In this document: in pieces, positions 1-5,237 of the stretch | Numbering within the stretch: position 1 is the stretch's first letter | Layout of the letters: each line of letters opens with the position of its first letter | Assembly: GCA_029824495.1 (NCBI GenBank) | Contig: JALGXY010000004.1 | Location: forward strand, 1 to 5,768 | Direction: 5' to 3' | DNA: 5,768 bases | DNA from: Fimbriimonadia bacterium | GTDB lineage: Bacteria; Armatimonadota; Fimbriimonadia; Fimbriimonadales; Fimbriimonadaceae | Notes under the pieces: generated by a model | Database searches by the model: none | Seen by the model: the letters and a program-made list of their open reading frames with translations, nothing else | What the model was told of the DNA's origin: nothing | Program-made: the position numbers and the translations under genes

Positions 1-1
1 A

Positions 2-307
2 GAACACATGGTTCGGTGGGGCCCCTGGGCCAGATCGAAAGACGAAGGAAAGACGCTGGCAATCGCGTTCTACAAGGACGGCAAAGAGATCAAGAGCTAT
101 CAGGTGAACGATCTGGTTAAGGACTATCGGGATCTGCCCCAGACGGTCAGCCACTACATGTGGAGAAAGGAGACGGGCTTCGATGATGTCGGCAAGCGCG
201 TTCGGATCCAGCTTCACCGGGGCCCCCGTGCTGACGATACTGGCCCGACCCTGATCTTCTCCATCCCAACCGGTGAGTACAAGAGGGCAACACCAAACCA
301 GATGTAG
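2..307 (+). CDS. 3' end of a conserved protein of unknown function (partial)
   Basis: The reading frame is open from the left edge (codons for Glu-His precede the first ATG at 8) and stops with TAG at 305-307, so this is most likely the C-terminal end of a longer protein; the ATG at 8 has no ribosome binding site in view. The visible 101 residues include the runs RWGPWARSKD, IAFYKDGKEIKSYQVNDLVK and SVSHYMW-like SHYMWRKETGF, followed by a beta-rich tail (VRIQLHRG, LIFSIPTGEYK). That pattern resembles C-terminal beta domains of secreted hypothetical proteins I associate loosely with Planctomycetes, Verrucomicrobia and Armatimonadota; I cannot name a Pfam family. No catalytic residues are recognisable. 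The cupin gene follows after 14 bp on the same strand, so the two may be co-transcribed. Coding status is fairly secure from codon pattern and context; function is unknown. Confidence 0.7.
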   Translation, partial: EHMVRWGPWARSKDEGKTLAIAFYKDGKEIKSYQVNDLVKDYRDLPQTVSHYMWRKETGFDDVGKRVRIQLHRGPRADDTGPTLIFSIPTGEYKRATPNQM

Positions 308-321
308 ACTGTCGGCAGATC

Positions 322-687
322 ATGACCGACTTTATCGACCTGGCCCGACAGGCAGGTGAAAACCACGCCCAAGGTGCACTCTGGGGAATCGAAAGCCACG
401 ACCTCGACTGCACCCTGGTCGCCTGGACAAAAGGGAAGGGCGTCGCCAAACACACGAACGACGAGGTCGATGTCGTGATGATTGTGATGGAGGGCCGCGC
501 GTTGGTCGAGCTGCCAGGCAAAGACCAGCAGTTGATGCAGGGACAGCTTCTCCTGATCAGGAAGGGGACGAGCAGGAGGATCGAGGCACTCTCAGACCGT
601 CTCGTCTATGTGAATGTGCACAAACGGCGCAAGCTGATGGGGCTGAAGGATAGGGGCGATTATGAAGGTCGTTCCGAGCCGCGTTGA
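322..687 (+). CDS. Small single-domain cupin protein
   Basis: A 121-residue protein that is essentially one cupin beta-barrel. The first cupin motif is recognisable at residues 38-58 (G38, G40, H44, N46, E48, D50, G58; core KHTNDEVDVV then VMEGRALVEL), and the second at about 74-88 (GQLLLIRKGTSRRIEA). Relative to the classical motifs, the second His of HxH is Asn, and the usual Pro and His of motif 2 are replaced by Lys/Arg (K81, R85/R86), so the standard 3-His-1-Glu metal site is not intact. H44, E48 and H100 (in VYVNVHKRR) could still form a site; H-x-N-x-E-V-D and a C-terminal His-Arg pair recur in a subset of small cupins. No signal peptide, so probably cytoplasmic. The ATG at 322 lacks a clear Shine-Dalgarno. 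Family assignment is confident; substrate and reaction cannot be stated. Confidence 0.8.
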   Translation: MTDFIDLARQAGENHAQGALWGIESHDLDCTLVAWTKGKGVAKHTNDEVDVVMIVMEGRALVELPGKDQQLMQGQLLLIRKGTSRRIEALSDRLVYVNVHKRRKLMGLKDRGDYEGRSEPR

Positions 688-694
688 GGGTGCT

Positions 695-1108
695 CTAACT
701 TACATTTGGCTTCACGAAGAAGGTCATCAGGGCCAATGCGAAGTAGTAAACCCATGCTCGAACTGCTTCACGCCGCCTCCCAAAGCAGATGAGAAGTGCC
801 AGCCCAGACACCAGTAGACCGAAGAAGAAGGGCTTGAACTCTCCCCAGATATAGGAGTGTCTGTAGTGGAGGTGCTCCCCATGGAGGCTGTGATAAACGG
901 GATCCTTACATGCCCAGATCCTCAGCAAAAGGGCGACGGCGGCTGAAGCTGGGCCCATTCCATACCAAGTCGGCTTGCGTTTGAGCCAAGCGAGGATCTG
1001 GTTTTGATCTTGAATTGATGAATGCCGAGCCTCGGTCGGCTCCGTCAATTCGCGAGATGACTCAATATGCTGCTCATCGTTAGACCTTGATTCAAGGTGT
1101 TCATGCAT
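695..1108 (-). CDS. Small integral membrane protein with histidine-rich loop (hypothetical)
   Basis: A 137-residue protein I do not recognise. Residues 1-45 are hydrophilic and charged (rich in Glu, Ser, Arg, Gln), with no signal peptide. Three hydrophobic segments follow at roughly 50-66, 92-109 and 117-132, consistent with three membrane helices. Between the first two lies a loop of about 20 residues holding five histidines (H73, H76, H79, H81, H84) plus C67, with W88 close by; such spacing could bind metal or heme, but that is inference. Arg-rich RRR at 111-113 separates helices 2 and 3. The ATG lies 5 bp after the stop of the PSCyt/DUF1553 gene, with a weak purine stretch (GGGAA) about 10 bases upstream overlapping that stop, which suggests translational coupling and operon membership. 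It occupies the position where a DUF1501 gene often sits. The stop is only 7 bp from the stop of the convergent cupin gene. Confidence 0.7.
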   Translation of the reverse strand: MHEHLESRSNDEQHIESSRELTEPTEARHSSIQDQNQILAWLKRKPTWYGMGPASAAVALLLRIWACKDPVYHSLHGEHLHYRHSYIWGEFKPFFFGLLVSGLALLICFGRRREAVRAWVYYFALALMTFFVKPNVS

Positions 1109-1113
1109 GGCGC

Positions 1114-3633
1114 TTATTCCCGCGTCAGCGCTTCGTCCAGATTCAGGATCGCCAAGCAGACATTCGCCAGCGCCGCATGCTTGATCGGGTCGAGCGAATC
1201 ATCCCGTTTTGAGTCGCCTTGCTCAAGATAGAGCAGGGCATCGTTCGGTCGGCTGAGATAGTGATCTTCTGCCTTGCGAAGACTCGCCAGCAGCACGCGG
1301 AGCTCCCCAAATGACGGAGAACGAGAGCAGACGAGACGGAACGCCAGCCTCAACTGGTCCGCACTCTCGGTCTCGGCCAGCATCACTCTCTGCGCCAGGA
1401 CCCTGCCAGCCTCGACCCAGGTCACGTCGTTCATCGTCGTCAATGCGTGCAGCGGAGTCGATGTTCGTGATTCCCGAACAGTGCAGACCTGCCTCGACGA
1501 GGCGTCAAACATGTTCCCAGGCGAGACCGTCCGACGCCAGAACGTGTAGATGCTCCGCCGGTAGAGGTCGCCGCCCTTTGACTGCGGGTAGGTGAAATCG
1601 CGGGTGGCGGAGATGTTCAGCCCATCCCACAGGTCGCTCGGCTGGTACGGATAGACCGGCTTTCCGCCGACCTCACGGTTGATCAGGCCGCTCGATGCCA
1701 GCGCCACATCGCGCAGCAGCATCGCTGGCAGACGGAACCGTGAGCCGCGCGCCAAGAGCCTGTTCTCAGGGTCGCGCTCAAAGAGTTCCGGCGACACTCG
1801 GCTCGACTGCCGATAGGTCGAGCTCATCACAATCTGTTTGTGCAGCCGCTTGACATCCCAGCCACTCTCGACAAAATCGACCGCGAGCCAGTCGAGCAGC
1901 TCAGGGTGGCTGGGAGGCTCGCTCTGAATCCCGAAGTTCTCGGATGTGCGGACGAGGCCCTCGCCGAAGAAGACCTGCCAAGCCCGGTTGACCGCCACCC
2001 TTGCCGTCAACGGATTGCCAGGGTCCACGACCCACTCTGCAAAACCGAGTCGATTCGGCTTCCGGTCGCCCATTCCAGGCAGTGCGCTGGGCGCAGCAGG
2101 CTCGACCTTTTCCAAGGGAGAAGTGTAGTCGCCACGATCGTAAATGTGAGTGTCGCGCGGCTTGTCGTCCGACATCACCATCGGACGAGGAAGCTTCGAT
2201 TTAAGGCTGTTCAGCTCGTTTCGCAGCTTGTCTGCCTCCCGATAAGTCTCCGCATCTCGCCCCGAGAATCGCTTGTCTAAGTAAAACTTGTCGAGCTTTT
2301 CGTTCTCAGCTTTCGATCGCTCCGATTTCGCGAGCAGCTCCTGAATATCCTTCGGCGCCTTGTTGTCTTTCAGCTTTTTCCACTCTTCGATCAGCGCTTT
2401 CGTTGAGGGCAGAGCCGCGATCCGGGCCGCCTCTTTTGCGGCAGCAGCACTTCTTTTTTCAAGGTCAGATTTCGCAGCCATCTGCTGATCGGTGCCTGCG
2501 TAGATCCAGGGCGAGGCGACCGAGTAGGGGACCCCTCCTTCGGGCGCACCAGATTCCGGCACGTTGTTGAAGAAAGCCATCATCTCAAAGTAGTCGCGCT
2601 GGCTGACCGGGTCGTATTTGTGGTCATGGCACCGGGCGCAGGCCATCGTCAGCCCGAGCCAGACAGTTGAAGTCGTATCGACACGATCAAACACGATGAC
2701 ATTGCGCTGCTCTTCGCGGATCGCACCGCCCTCGCCGTTCAGCATGTGGTTTCGGTTGAAGCCGGTCGCGATCAATGCGTCGCGCCCCTCCTTGGTCTGT
2801 TGAGTCACCCCGGGCAGAAGATCTCCGGCAAGCTGGAGTGTCGAAAACTGGTCGAACGGCATGTTGCTGTTCAGGGCATTGACAACCCAATCGCGCCACA
2901 CATACTGATAGTTGTCGCCCTCCATCTGAAACCCGTTGCTGTCGGCGTACCGGGCTGCATCGAGCCAGGGCAGAGCCATTTTTTCGCCGTAGTGCTGGCT
3001 GGCCAACAGACGGTCGACGACCTTCTCGTAGGCTCGTAGGCTCTTGTCACTGAGGTAGTCATCGATCTCTTTTGGCGTAGGAGGCAGACCGGTGAGGTCG
3101 AGAGTGACGCGGCGGATTAGGGTCGTCTTTTTGGCCTGCGCAGAGGGGCTGAGGCCTTCCTTCGTAAGTCGATCCAGCACGAACGCGTCAATCGGGTTCT
3201 TCACCCAGAGGTCGTGTTTAGCATCAGGGATATCAGGCTTCACTGGGGCGACGAAAGCCCAATGGGTTGTCGCGTTCCCTGATGGAGCGACAGCTCCCGC
3301 ATCGATCCAGTCGGCAATCAGCTTCTGCTGGGCAGCGCTCAAGGGTGCAAACCCTTGCGGCATCTGGGGAAGGTCTCCTTCGCCTCGAATTCTGACCATC
3401 AGCTCGCTGGTCTGGGAGCTGCCGGCCTGAACCACCTCGCCCTCCATCAAGGCTTCAAATGAGTCAAGTCTGAGGCCGGCGCTGGCGAGGTCTTCGCTAT
3501 GGCAGGAGACGCAATGGGCCGTGAGGATGCGCTGCACCTCCTCGTACTGCGGTGGACTCTGCGGCTGACCCGTCGAGGCGACAATGCTGGAGACCAGCAC
3601 CGTGCCTAAAGCGAGCCAAACGTGAAGCCGCAT
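1114..3633 (-). CDS. PSCyt1 / DUF1549 / DUF1553 domain protein (planctomycete-type cytochrome c-like)
   Basis: An 839-residue exported protein. Residues 1-23 form a signal peptide (MRLH, then a hydrophobic stretch, then S/A/T before GQPQ). PSCyt1 (planctomycete cytochrome c) spans about 30-115 with heme motif C41-V-S-C44-H45 and a possible axial Met at M91 in LPQMPQ. PSCyt2/DUF1549 spans about 143-358, with LTGLPPTP, WLDAARYADSNGFQ and a second heme-type motif C332-A-R-C335-H336 followed by DHKYDPV. A charged Lys/Glu/Ala-rich stretch (about 385-482) is a probable coiled coil. DUF1553 spans about 525-790, starting at NPLTARVAVNR and including STPLHALTTMND; the end NLDEALTRE is typical of the family. 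The protein is compact: no LamG or other carbohydrate-binding insert seen in longer relatives. Such genes usually pair with DUF1501, which is absent here. The ATG is chosen because it gives the signal peptide; no Shine-Dalgarno is visible. Biochemical role is unproven for the family; links to polysaccharide or organic-matter degradation are suggested. Confidence 0.95.
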   Translation of the reverse strand: MRLHVWLALGTVLVSSIVASTGQPQSPPQYEEVQRILTAHCVSCHSEDLASAGLRLDSFEALMEGEVVQAGSSQTSELMVRIRGEGDLPQMPQGFAPLSAAQQKLIADWIDAGAVAPSGNATTHWAFVAPVKPDIPDAKHDLWVKNPIDAFVLDRLTKEGLSPSAQAKKTTLIRRVTLDLTGLPPTPKEIDDYLSDKSLRAYEKVVDRLLASQHYGEKMALPWLDAARYADSNGFQMEGDNYQYVWRDWVVNALNSNMPFDQFSTLQLAGDLLPGVTQQTKEGRDALIATGFNRNHMLNGEGGAIREEQRNVIVFDRVDTTSTVWLGLTMACARCHDHKYDPVSQRDYFEMMAFFNNVPESGAPEGGVPYSVASPWIYAGTDQQMAAKSDLEKRSAAAAKEAARIAALPSTKALIEEWKKLKDNKAPKDIQELLAKSERSKAENEKLDKFYLDKRFSGRDAETYREADKLRNELNSLKSKLPRPMVMSDDKPRDTHIYDRGDYTSPLEKVEPAAPSALPGMGDRKPNRLGFAEWVVDPGNPLTARVAVNRAWQVFFGEGLVRTSENFGIQSEPPSHPELLDWLAVDFVESGWDVKRLHKQIVMSSTYRQSSRVSPELFERDPENRLLARGSRFRLPAMLLRDVALASSGLINREVGGKPVYPYQPSDLWDGLNISATRDFTYPQSKGGDLYRRSIYTFWRRTVSPGNMFDASSRQVCTVRESRTSTPLHALTTMNDVTWVEAGRVLAQRVMLAETESADQLRLAFRLVCSRSPSFGELRVLLASLRKAEDHYLSRPNDALLYLEQGDSKRDDSLDPIKHAALANVCLAILNLDEALTRE

Positions 3634-3653
3634 CGGTTCAAAAGGAAGTCTGG

Positions 3654-3667
3654 CAGACGCTTGTCTG
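3654..3667 (-). repeat. Short hairpin in the dehydratase-PSCyt intergenic gap
   Basis: In the 53-bp gap between the dehydratase stop and the PSCyt/DUF1553 start, CAGAC and GTCTG form a 5-bp stem with a 4-base loop. On the minus strand the sequence a little downstream of it is TTCCTTTT rather than a clean T-run. It is too weak to call a terminator, so it does not break the proposed operon, though it might cause pausing or processing. Confidence 0.25.
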
Positions 3668-3686
3668 TTCTCGCAGAAATTTGTGA

Positions 3687-4655
3687 TCAGCGGAGAAGGA
3701 AGCCGCCCGCAAGCGGATCATCCTGCTCGAAATTGAACTCCGAGCGACCAGTGTAGAAGGCCGATCCGCTGACGAGGGTCTCCACGCTGGGAATCTCGTA
3801 GTAGTCAGCGACCGACTCGATTTCCACGCTGAATTGAGTCCCCAAGATGCTCTCGATCTGGATCATCTCTCCACGGCTAAGTTCGCCCCGCGCATGCAGC
3901 AGAGCAGCTCTGGCAGAAACGCCGGTGCCTGTTGGCGAACGGTCCACCTCGCCATCGGCAAACACGCAGACATGCCGACTATGAGCGGCAGCTGAGGGCC
4001 CGGTGAAGATCACCCCGTAGAGGAAGCTGAGGTCCGGTTCTGCCGGATGCTGCGGCTCCCCTCGACTGCGGACAGCCGCCTTGATTTCTCGCCCCAGCCT
4101 CACGATTTCGGGAAGCTCATCAGGCGTCAACGAGAAGCCGACCTGCCCTGCATCAACAAAGGCGTAGATCGCGCCCCCAGAGGCGATGTCGTAGGCGATT
4201 GACCCGTGCCCAGCGATATCTACAGATTGATCCATCGACGACGCAAAGGAAGGGACATTGATGAACGAAGACTTGCCATCGGCGTACGACGCAGGGATCT
4301 GCCCCGCAGGCGCATCAATCTTGATCCTGATCGGATCCTCACAGAGGCCTTCATCTGAAGCGTATCTGGCCAAGGCTACAATCGCATGGCCACACATGGT
4401 CGAATAGCCTTCGTTGTGGATGAAGATCGCGCCGAAATCGCTGTCGTCACGCTCCGGTTCGGTGATGATGCACCCGTACATATCGGCGTGGCCCCGAGGC
4501 TCCCACATCAGAGTTTTGCGGATGTGATCAGCGTTGTCTTTCAGCCATCGCCTCTTTTCGAGAATCGTAGTCCCCTCCGGCTCCCCAATACCGCCGGAGA
4601 TGATCCTCAAGGGCTCGCCGGCTGTGTGCATATCGATTGTCTGAATCGGGCGCAT
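3687..4655 (-). CDS. Proline racemase superfamily: trans-3-hydroxy-L-proline dehydratase (EC 4.2.1.77)
   Basis: A full-length 322-residue cytoplasmic enzyme of the proline racemase superfamily. The N-terminal IDMHTAGEPLR (7-17), the first catalytic motif STMCGH (C88, H90) and the second DRSPTGTGVSAR (D238, T242) are all clear. True proline racemases and 4-hydroxyproline 2-epimerases carry Cys at the second site (SPCGTG). Thr here is the signature of trans-3-hydroxy-L-proline dehydratases, which use Cys/Thr, as in human L3HYPDH. The C-terminal QDDPLAGGFLL also matches that branch. The predicted reaction removes water from trans-3-hydroxy-L-proline, a collagen constituent, giving delta-1-pyrroline-2-carboxylate, which a separate reductase turns into L-proline; no reductase is in the window. 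The start is fixed: an in-frame TAG lies immediately before the ATG. No Shine-Dalgarno is visible. The PSCyt/DUF1553 gene follows after 53 bp on the same strand, probably in one operon, and a G-quadruplex/hairpin element lies 33 bases upstream. Confidence 0.92.
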   Translation of the reverse strand: MRPIQTIDMHTAGEPLRIISGGIGEPEGTTILEKRRWLKDNADHIRKTLMWEPRGHADMYGCIITEPERDDSDFGAIFIHNEGYSTMCGHAIVALARYASDEGLCEDPIRIKIDAPAGQIPASYADGKSSFINVPSFASSMDQSVDIAGHGSIAYDIASGGAIYAFVDAGQVGFSLTPDELPEIVRLGREIKAAVRSRGEPQHPAEPDLSFLYGVIFTGPSAAAHSRHVCVFADGEVDRSPTGTGVSARAALLHARGELSRGEMIQIESILGTQFSVEIESVADYYEIPSVETLVSGSAFYTGRSEFNFEQDDPLAGGFLLR

Positions 4656-4674
4656 CTATTGAACAAGTTTGGCA

Positions 4675-4685
4675 CGGCTTTGCCG
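4675..4685. repeat. Small hairpin CGGC-TTT-GCCG
   Basis: A perfect 4-bp inverted repeat with a 3-base loop, directly abutting the larger palindrome at 4688-4736 and about 20 bases upstream of the dehydratase start. It is too short to be meaningful alone, but it lies in a run of consecutive hairpins and may form part of the dehydratase leader if transcription begins upstream. Confidence 0.3.
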
Positions 4686-4687
4686 CG

Positions 4688-4736
4688 CTGTCCACCACCA
4701 TCCCCCGCCCACCCACCCTGCGGTGGTGGTGGACAG
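4688..4736. repeat. Perfect 13-bp inverted repeat with G-quadruplex loop
   Basis: CTGTCCACCACCA at 4688-4700 is the exact reverse complement of TGGTGGTGGACAG at 4724-4736, leaving a 23-base loop. The loop carries the C-run/G-run block at 4702-4718. An alternative smaller hairpin (CCACC at 4713-4717 with GGTGG at 4722-4726) competes with it. No T-run follows on either strand, so it is not a conventional rho-independent terminator. Position is in the intergenic region between divergently transcribed genes. It resembles REP-type dispersed palindromes, but copy number elsewhere cannot be seen here. Confidence 0.8.
4702..4718 (-). promoter_or_regulatory. Canonical G-quadruplex motif in dehydratase leader/promoter
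   Basis: On the minus strand this reads GGGTGGGTGGGCGGGGG: four runs of at least three guanines separated by three single-base loops, the arrangement known to give very stable parallel quadruplexes. It lies 46 bases upstream of the dehydratase ATG, on that gene's sense strand, so it would be in the mRNA 5' leader if transcription starts further upstream, or in promoter DNA otherwise. It sits wholly inside the loop of the 13-bp inverted repeat. The motif itself is seen directly; a regulatory role is inference. Confidence 0.6.
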
Positions 4737-4744
4737 GGACAGTT

Positions 4745-4784
4745 CCCCCTCCTCCATTCTTGCGAAGCGAAATGGAGGAGGGGG
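4745..4784. repeat. Perfect 14-bp inverted repeat, REP-like
   Basis: CCCCCTCCTCCATT at 4745-4758 is the exact reverse complement of AATGGAGGAGGGGG at 4771-4784, with a 12-base loop containing CTTGCGAAG, itself able to form a tiny hairpin. The right flank (CTAGGGGGTGGAGG, 4785-4798) continues the G-rich character, leaving the plus strand with several G-runs. No T-run follows on either side. This style of palindrome, with C/T-rich and G/A-rich arms and a GCGAAGCG-like centre, looks like an interspersed extragenic palindromic repeat; only genome-wide comparison would establish this. Confidence 0.75.
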
Positions 4785-4815
4785 CTAGGGGGTGGAGGTC
4801 TTTGTCAGCCCCTTC

Positions 4816-4830
4816 GGTCTTTACGAGACC
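4816..4830. repeat. Short hairpin GGTCT-N5-AGACC
   Basis: A perfect 5-bp inverted repeat with loop TTACG, 24 bases before the GTG start candidate of the rightward gene. It is the last of four consecutive hairpins in this intergenic region. It could be an operator-like site or simply chance; nothing further can be said from sequence alone. Confidence 0.25.
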
Positions 4831-4841
4831 AAACAGGAAGC

Positions 4842-4847
4842 TAAGAT
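4842..4847 (+). promoter_or_regulatory. Possible -10 element (TAAGAT) for the small membrane-anchored protein
   Basis: TAAGAT fits the TANNNT pattern of a -10 box and lies 6 bases before the GTG at 4854, the spacing expected if transcription starts at or next to that GTG, giving a leaderless message. A poor -35 candidate (TTTACG, 4820-4825) lies 16 bases upstream. This is a weak prediction based on six bases and position only. Confidence 0.25.
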
Positions 4848-4853
4848 ATAGGT

Positions 4854-5213
4854 GTGAGAGAAGCAGATAGCAAGAGAGGAATGGCCATATTCAAGGGCGT
4901 GATGATAGCTTTCTTGGCGTTGGCCGTCTGCGTAGGCGGTATTTATTCGGCCATGAGCCATTCCCTGATAGTCATCAAAGGAGATGTAGAATCAGCATCC
5001 CTTAACGGCAGGAAGTTAGGATTTTCCGAAGGCAGCAGCTTCGTGTTGTTTACGATTCTCGGCGATCAGACTCTGATCGTCCAATATGACTCGGGTGTAG
5101 TGCGAGAGATCCTTTTGAAACCCAGGTGGGGAGACGACAACTCGTCTTCGATCGAAGTCTCGGAAACCGACGTAATCCGATATGGAGATGTCGAATTCGA
5201 GGTGATCCAATAG
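4854..5213 (+). CDS. Small membrane-anchored protein of unknown function
   Basis: A 119-residue protein (110 if the ATG at 4881 is used) that I do not recognise. A single hydrophobic segment at about residues 13-33 (GVMIAFLALAVCVGG) could be a signal anchor or uncleaved signal peptide. The remaining 80 or so residues look like a small all-beta domain outside the membrane, with SASLNGRKLGF and a Gly-Asp turn then LIVQYDSGVVREILL; this pattern is distantly reminiscent of PEGA-like domains, but weakly. The GTG at 4854 fits a leaderless start behind TAAGAT. The ATG at 4881 has a purine-rich AGAGAGGA directly adjacent, too close for a normal Shine-Dalgarno, so the start is unsettled. The gene looks somewhat lower in GC than its neighbours. 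It is divergent from the dehydratase and ends 24 bp from the stop of the convergent GHL10-like gene. Confidence 0.65.
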   Translation: MREADSKRGMAIFKGVMIAFLALAVCVGGIYSAMSHSLIVIKGDVESASLNGRKLGFSEGSSFVLFTILGDQTLIVQYDSGVVREILLKPRWGDDNSSSIEVSETDVIRYGDVEFEVIQ

Positions 5214-5237
5214 GGAACAGGGATTTGGAATCAAGAA

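Noticed and set aside
147..521. Minus-strand open frames opposite the left-edge gene and the cupin
   Set aside because: The plus-strand proteins have recognisable conserved structure, while these translations do not.
3092..3430. Plus-strand open frames of 60-146 codons opposite the PSCyt/DUF1553 gene (also 1274-1595, 1840-2280, 2746-3039)
   Set aside because: They lie antisense to a strongly supported conserved gene and their translations are Arg/Ser/Pro-rich with no recognisable domain; they are shadows of codon bias.
3687..4655. Proline racemase or 4-hydroxyproline 2-epimerase as the specific function
   Set aside because: The second catalytic Cys required for those activities is Thr242.
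4688..4784. The two long palindromes as rho-independent terminators
   Set aside because: No T-run follows either stem on either strand, and they sit between divergent genes, where no transcript is expected to end.
4745..4798. A CRISPR array or tandem repeat
   Set aside because: Only single palindromes are present, without regularly spaced direct repeats.
4774..4798. A second strong G-quadruplex on the plus strand
   Set aside because: There are only two runs of three or more guanines here (4780-4784 and 4788-4792), the rest being GG pairs, so at best a weak two-layer structure could form.
4386..4844. Plus-strand open frame crossing the dehydratase start and the palindromes
   Set aside because: It is antisense to the dehydratase N-terminus and then translates low-complexity repeat sequence; no domain and no ribosome binding site.
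4656..4853. A miniature transposable element or insertion sequence
   Set aside because: No outer terminal inverted repeats, no target-site duplication and no transposase fragment were found; the two palindromes have different arms.
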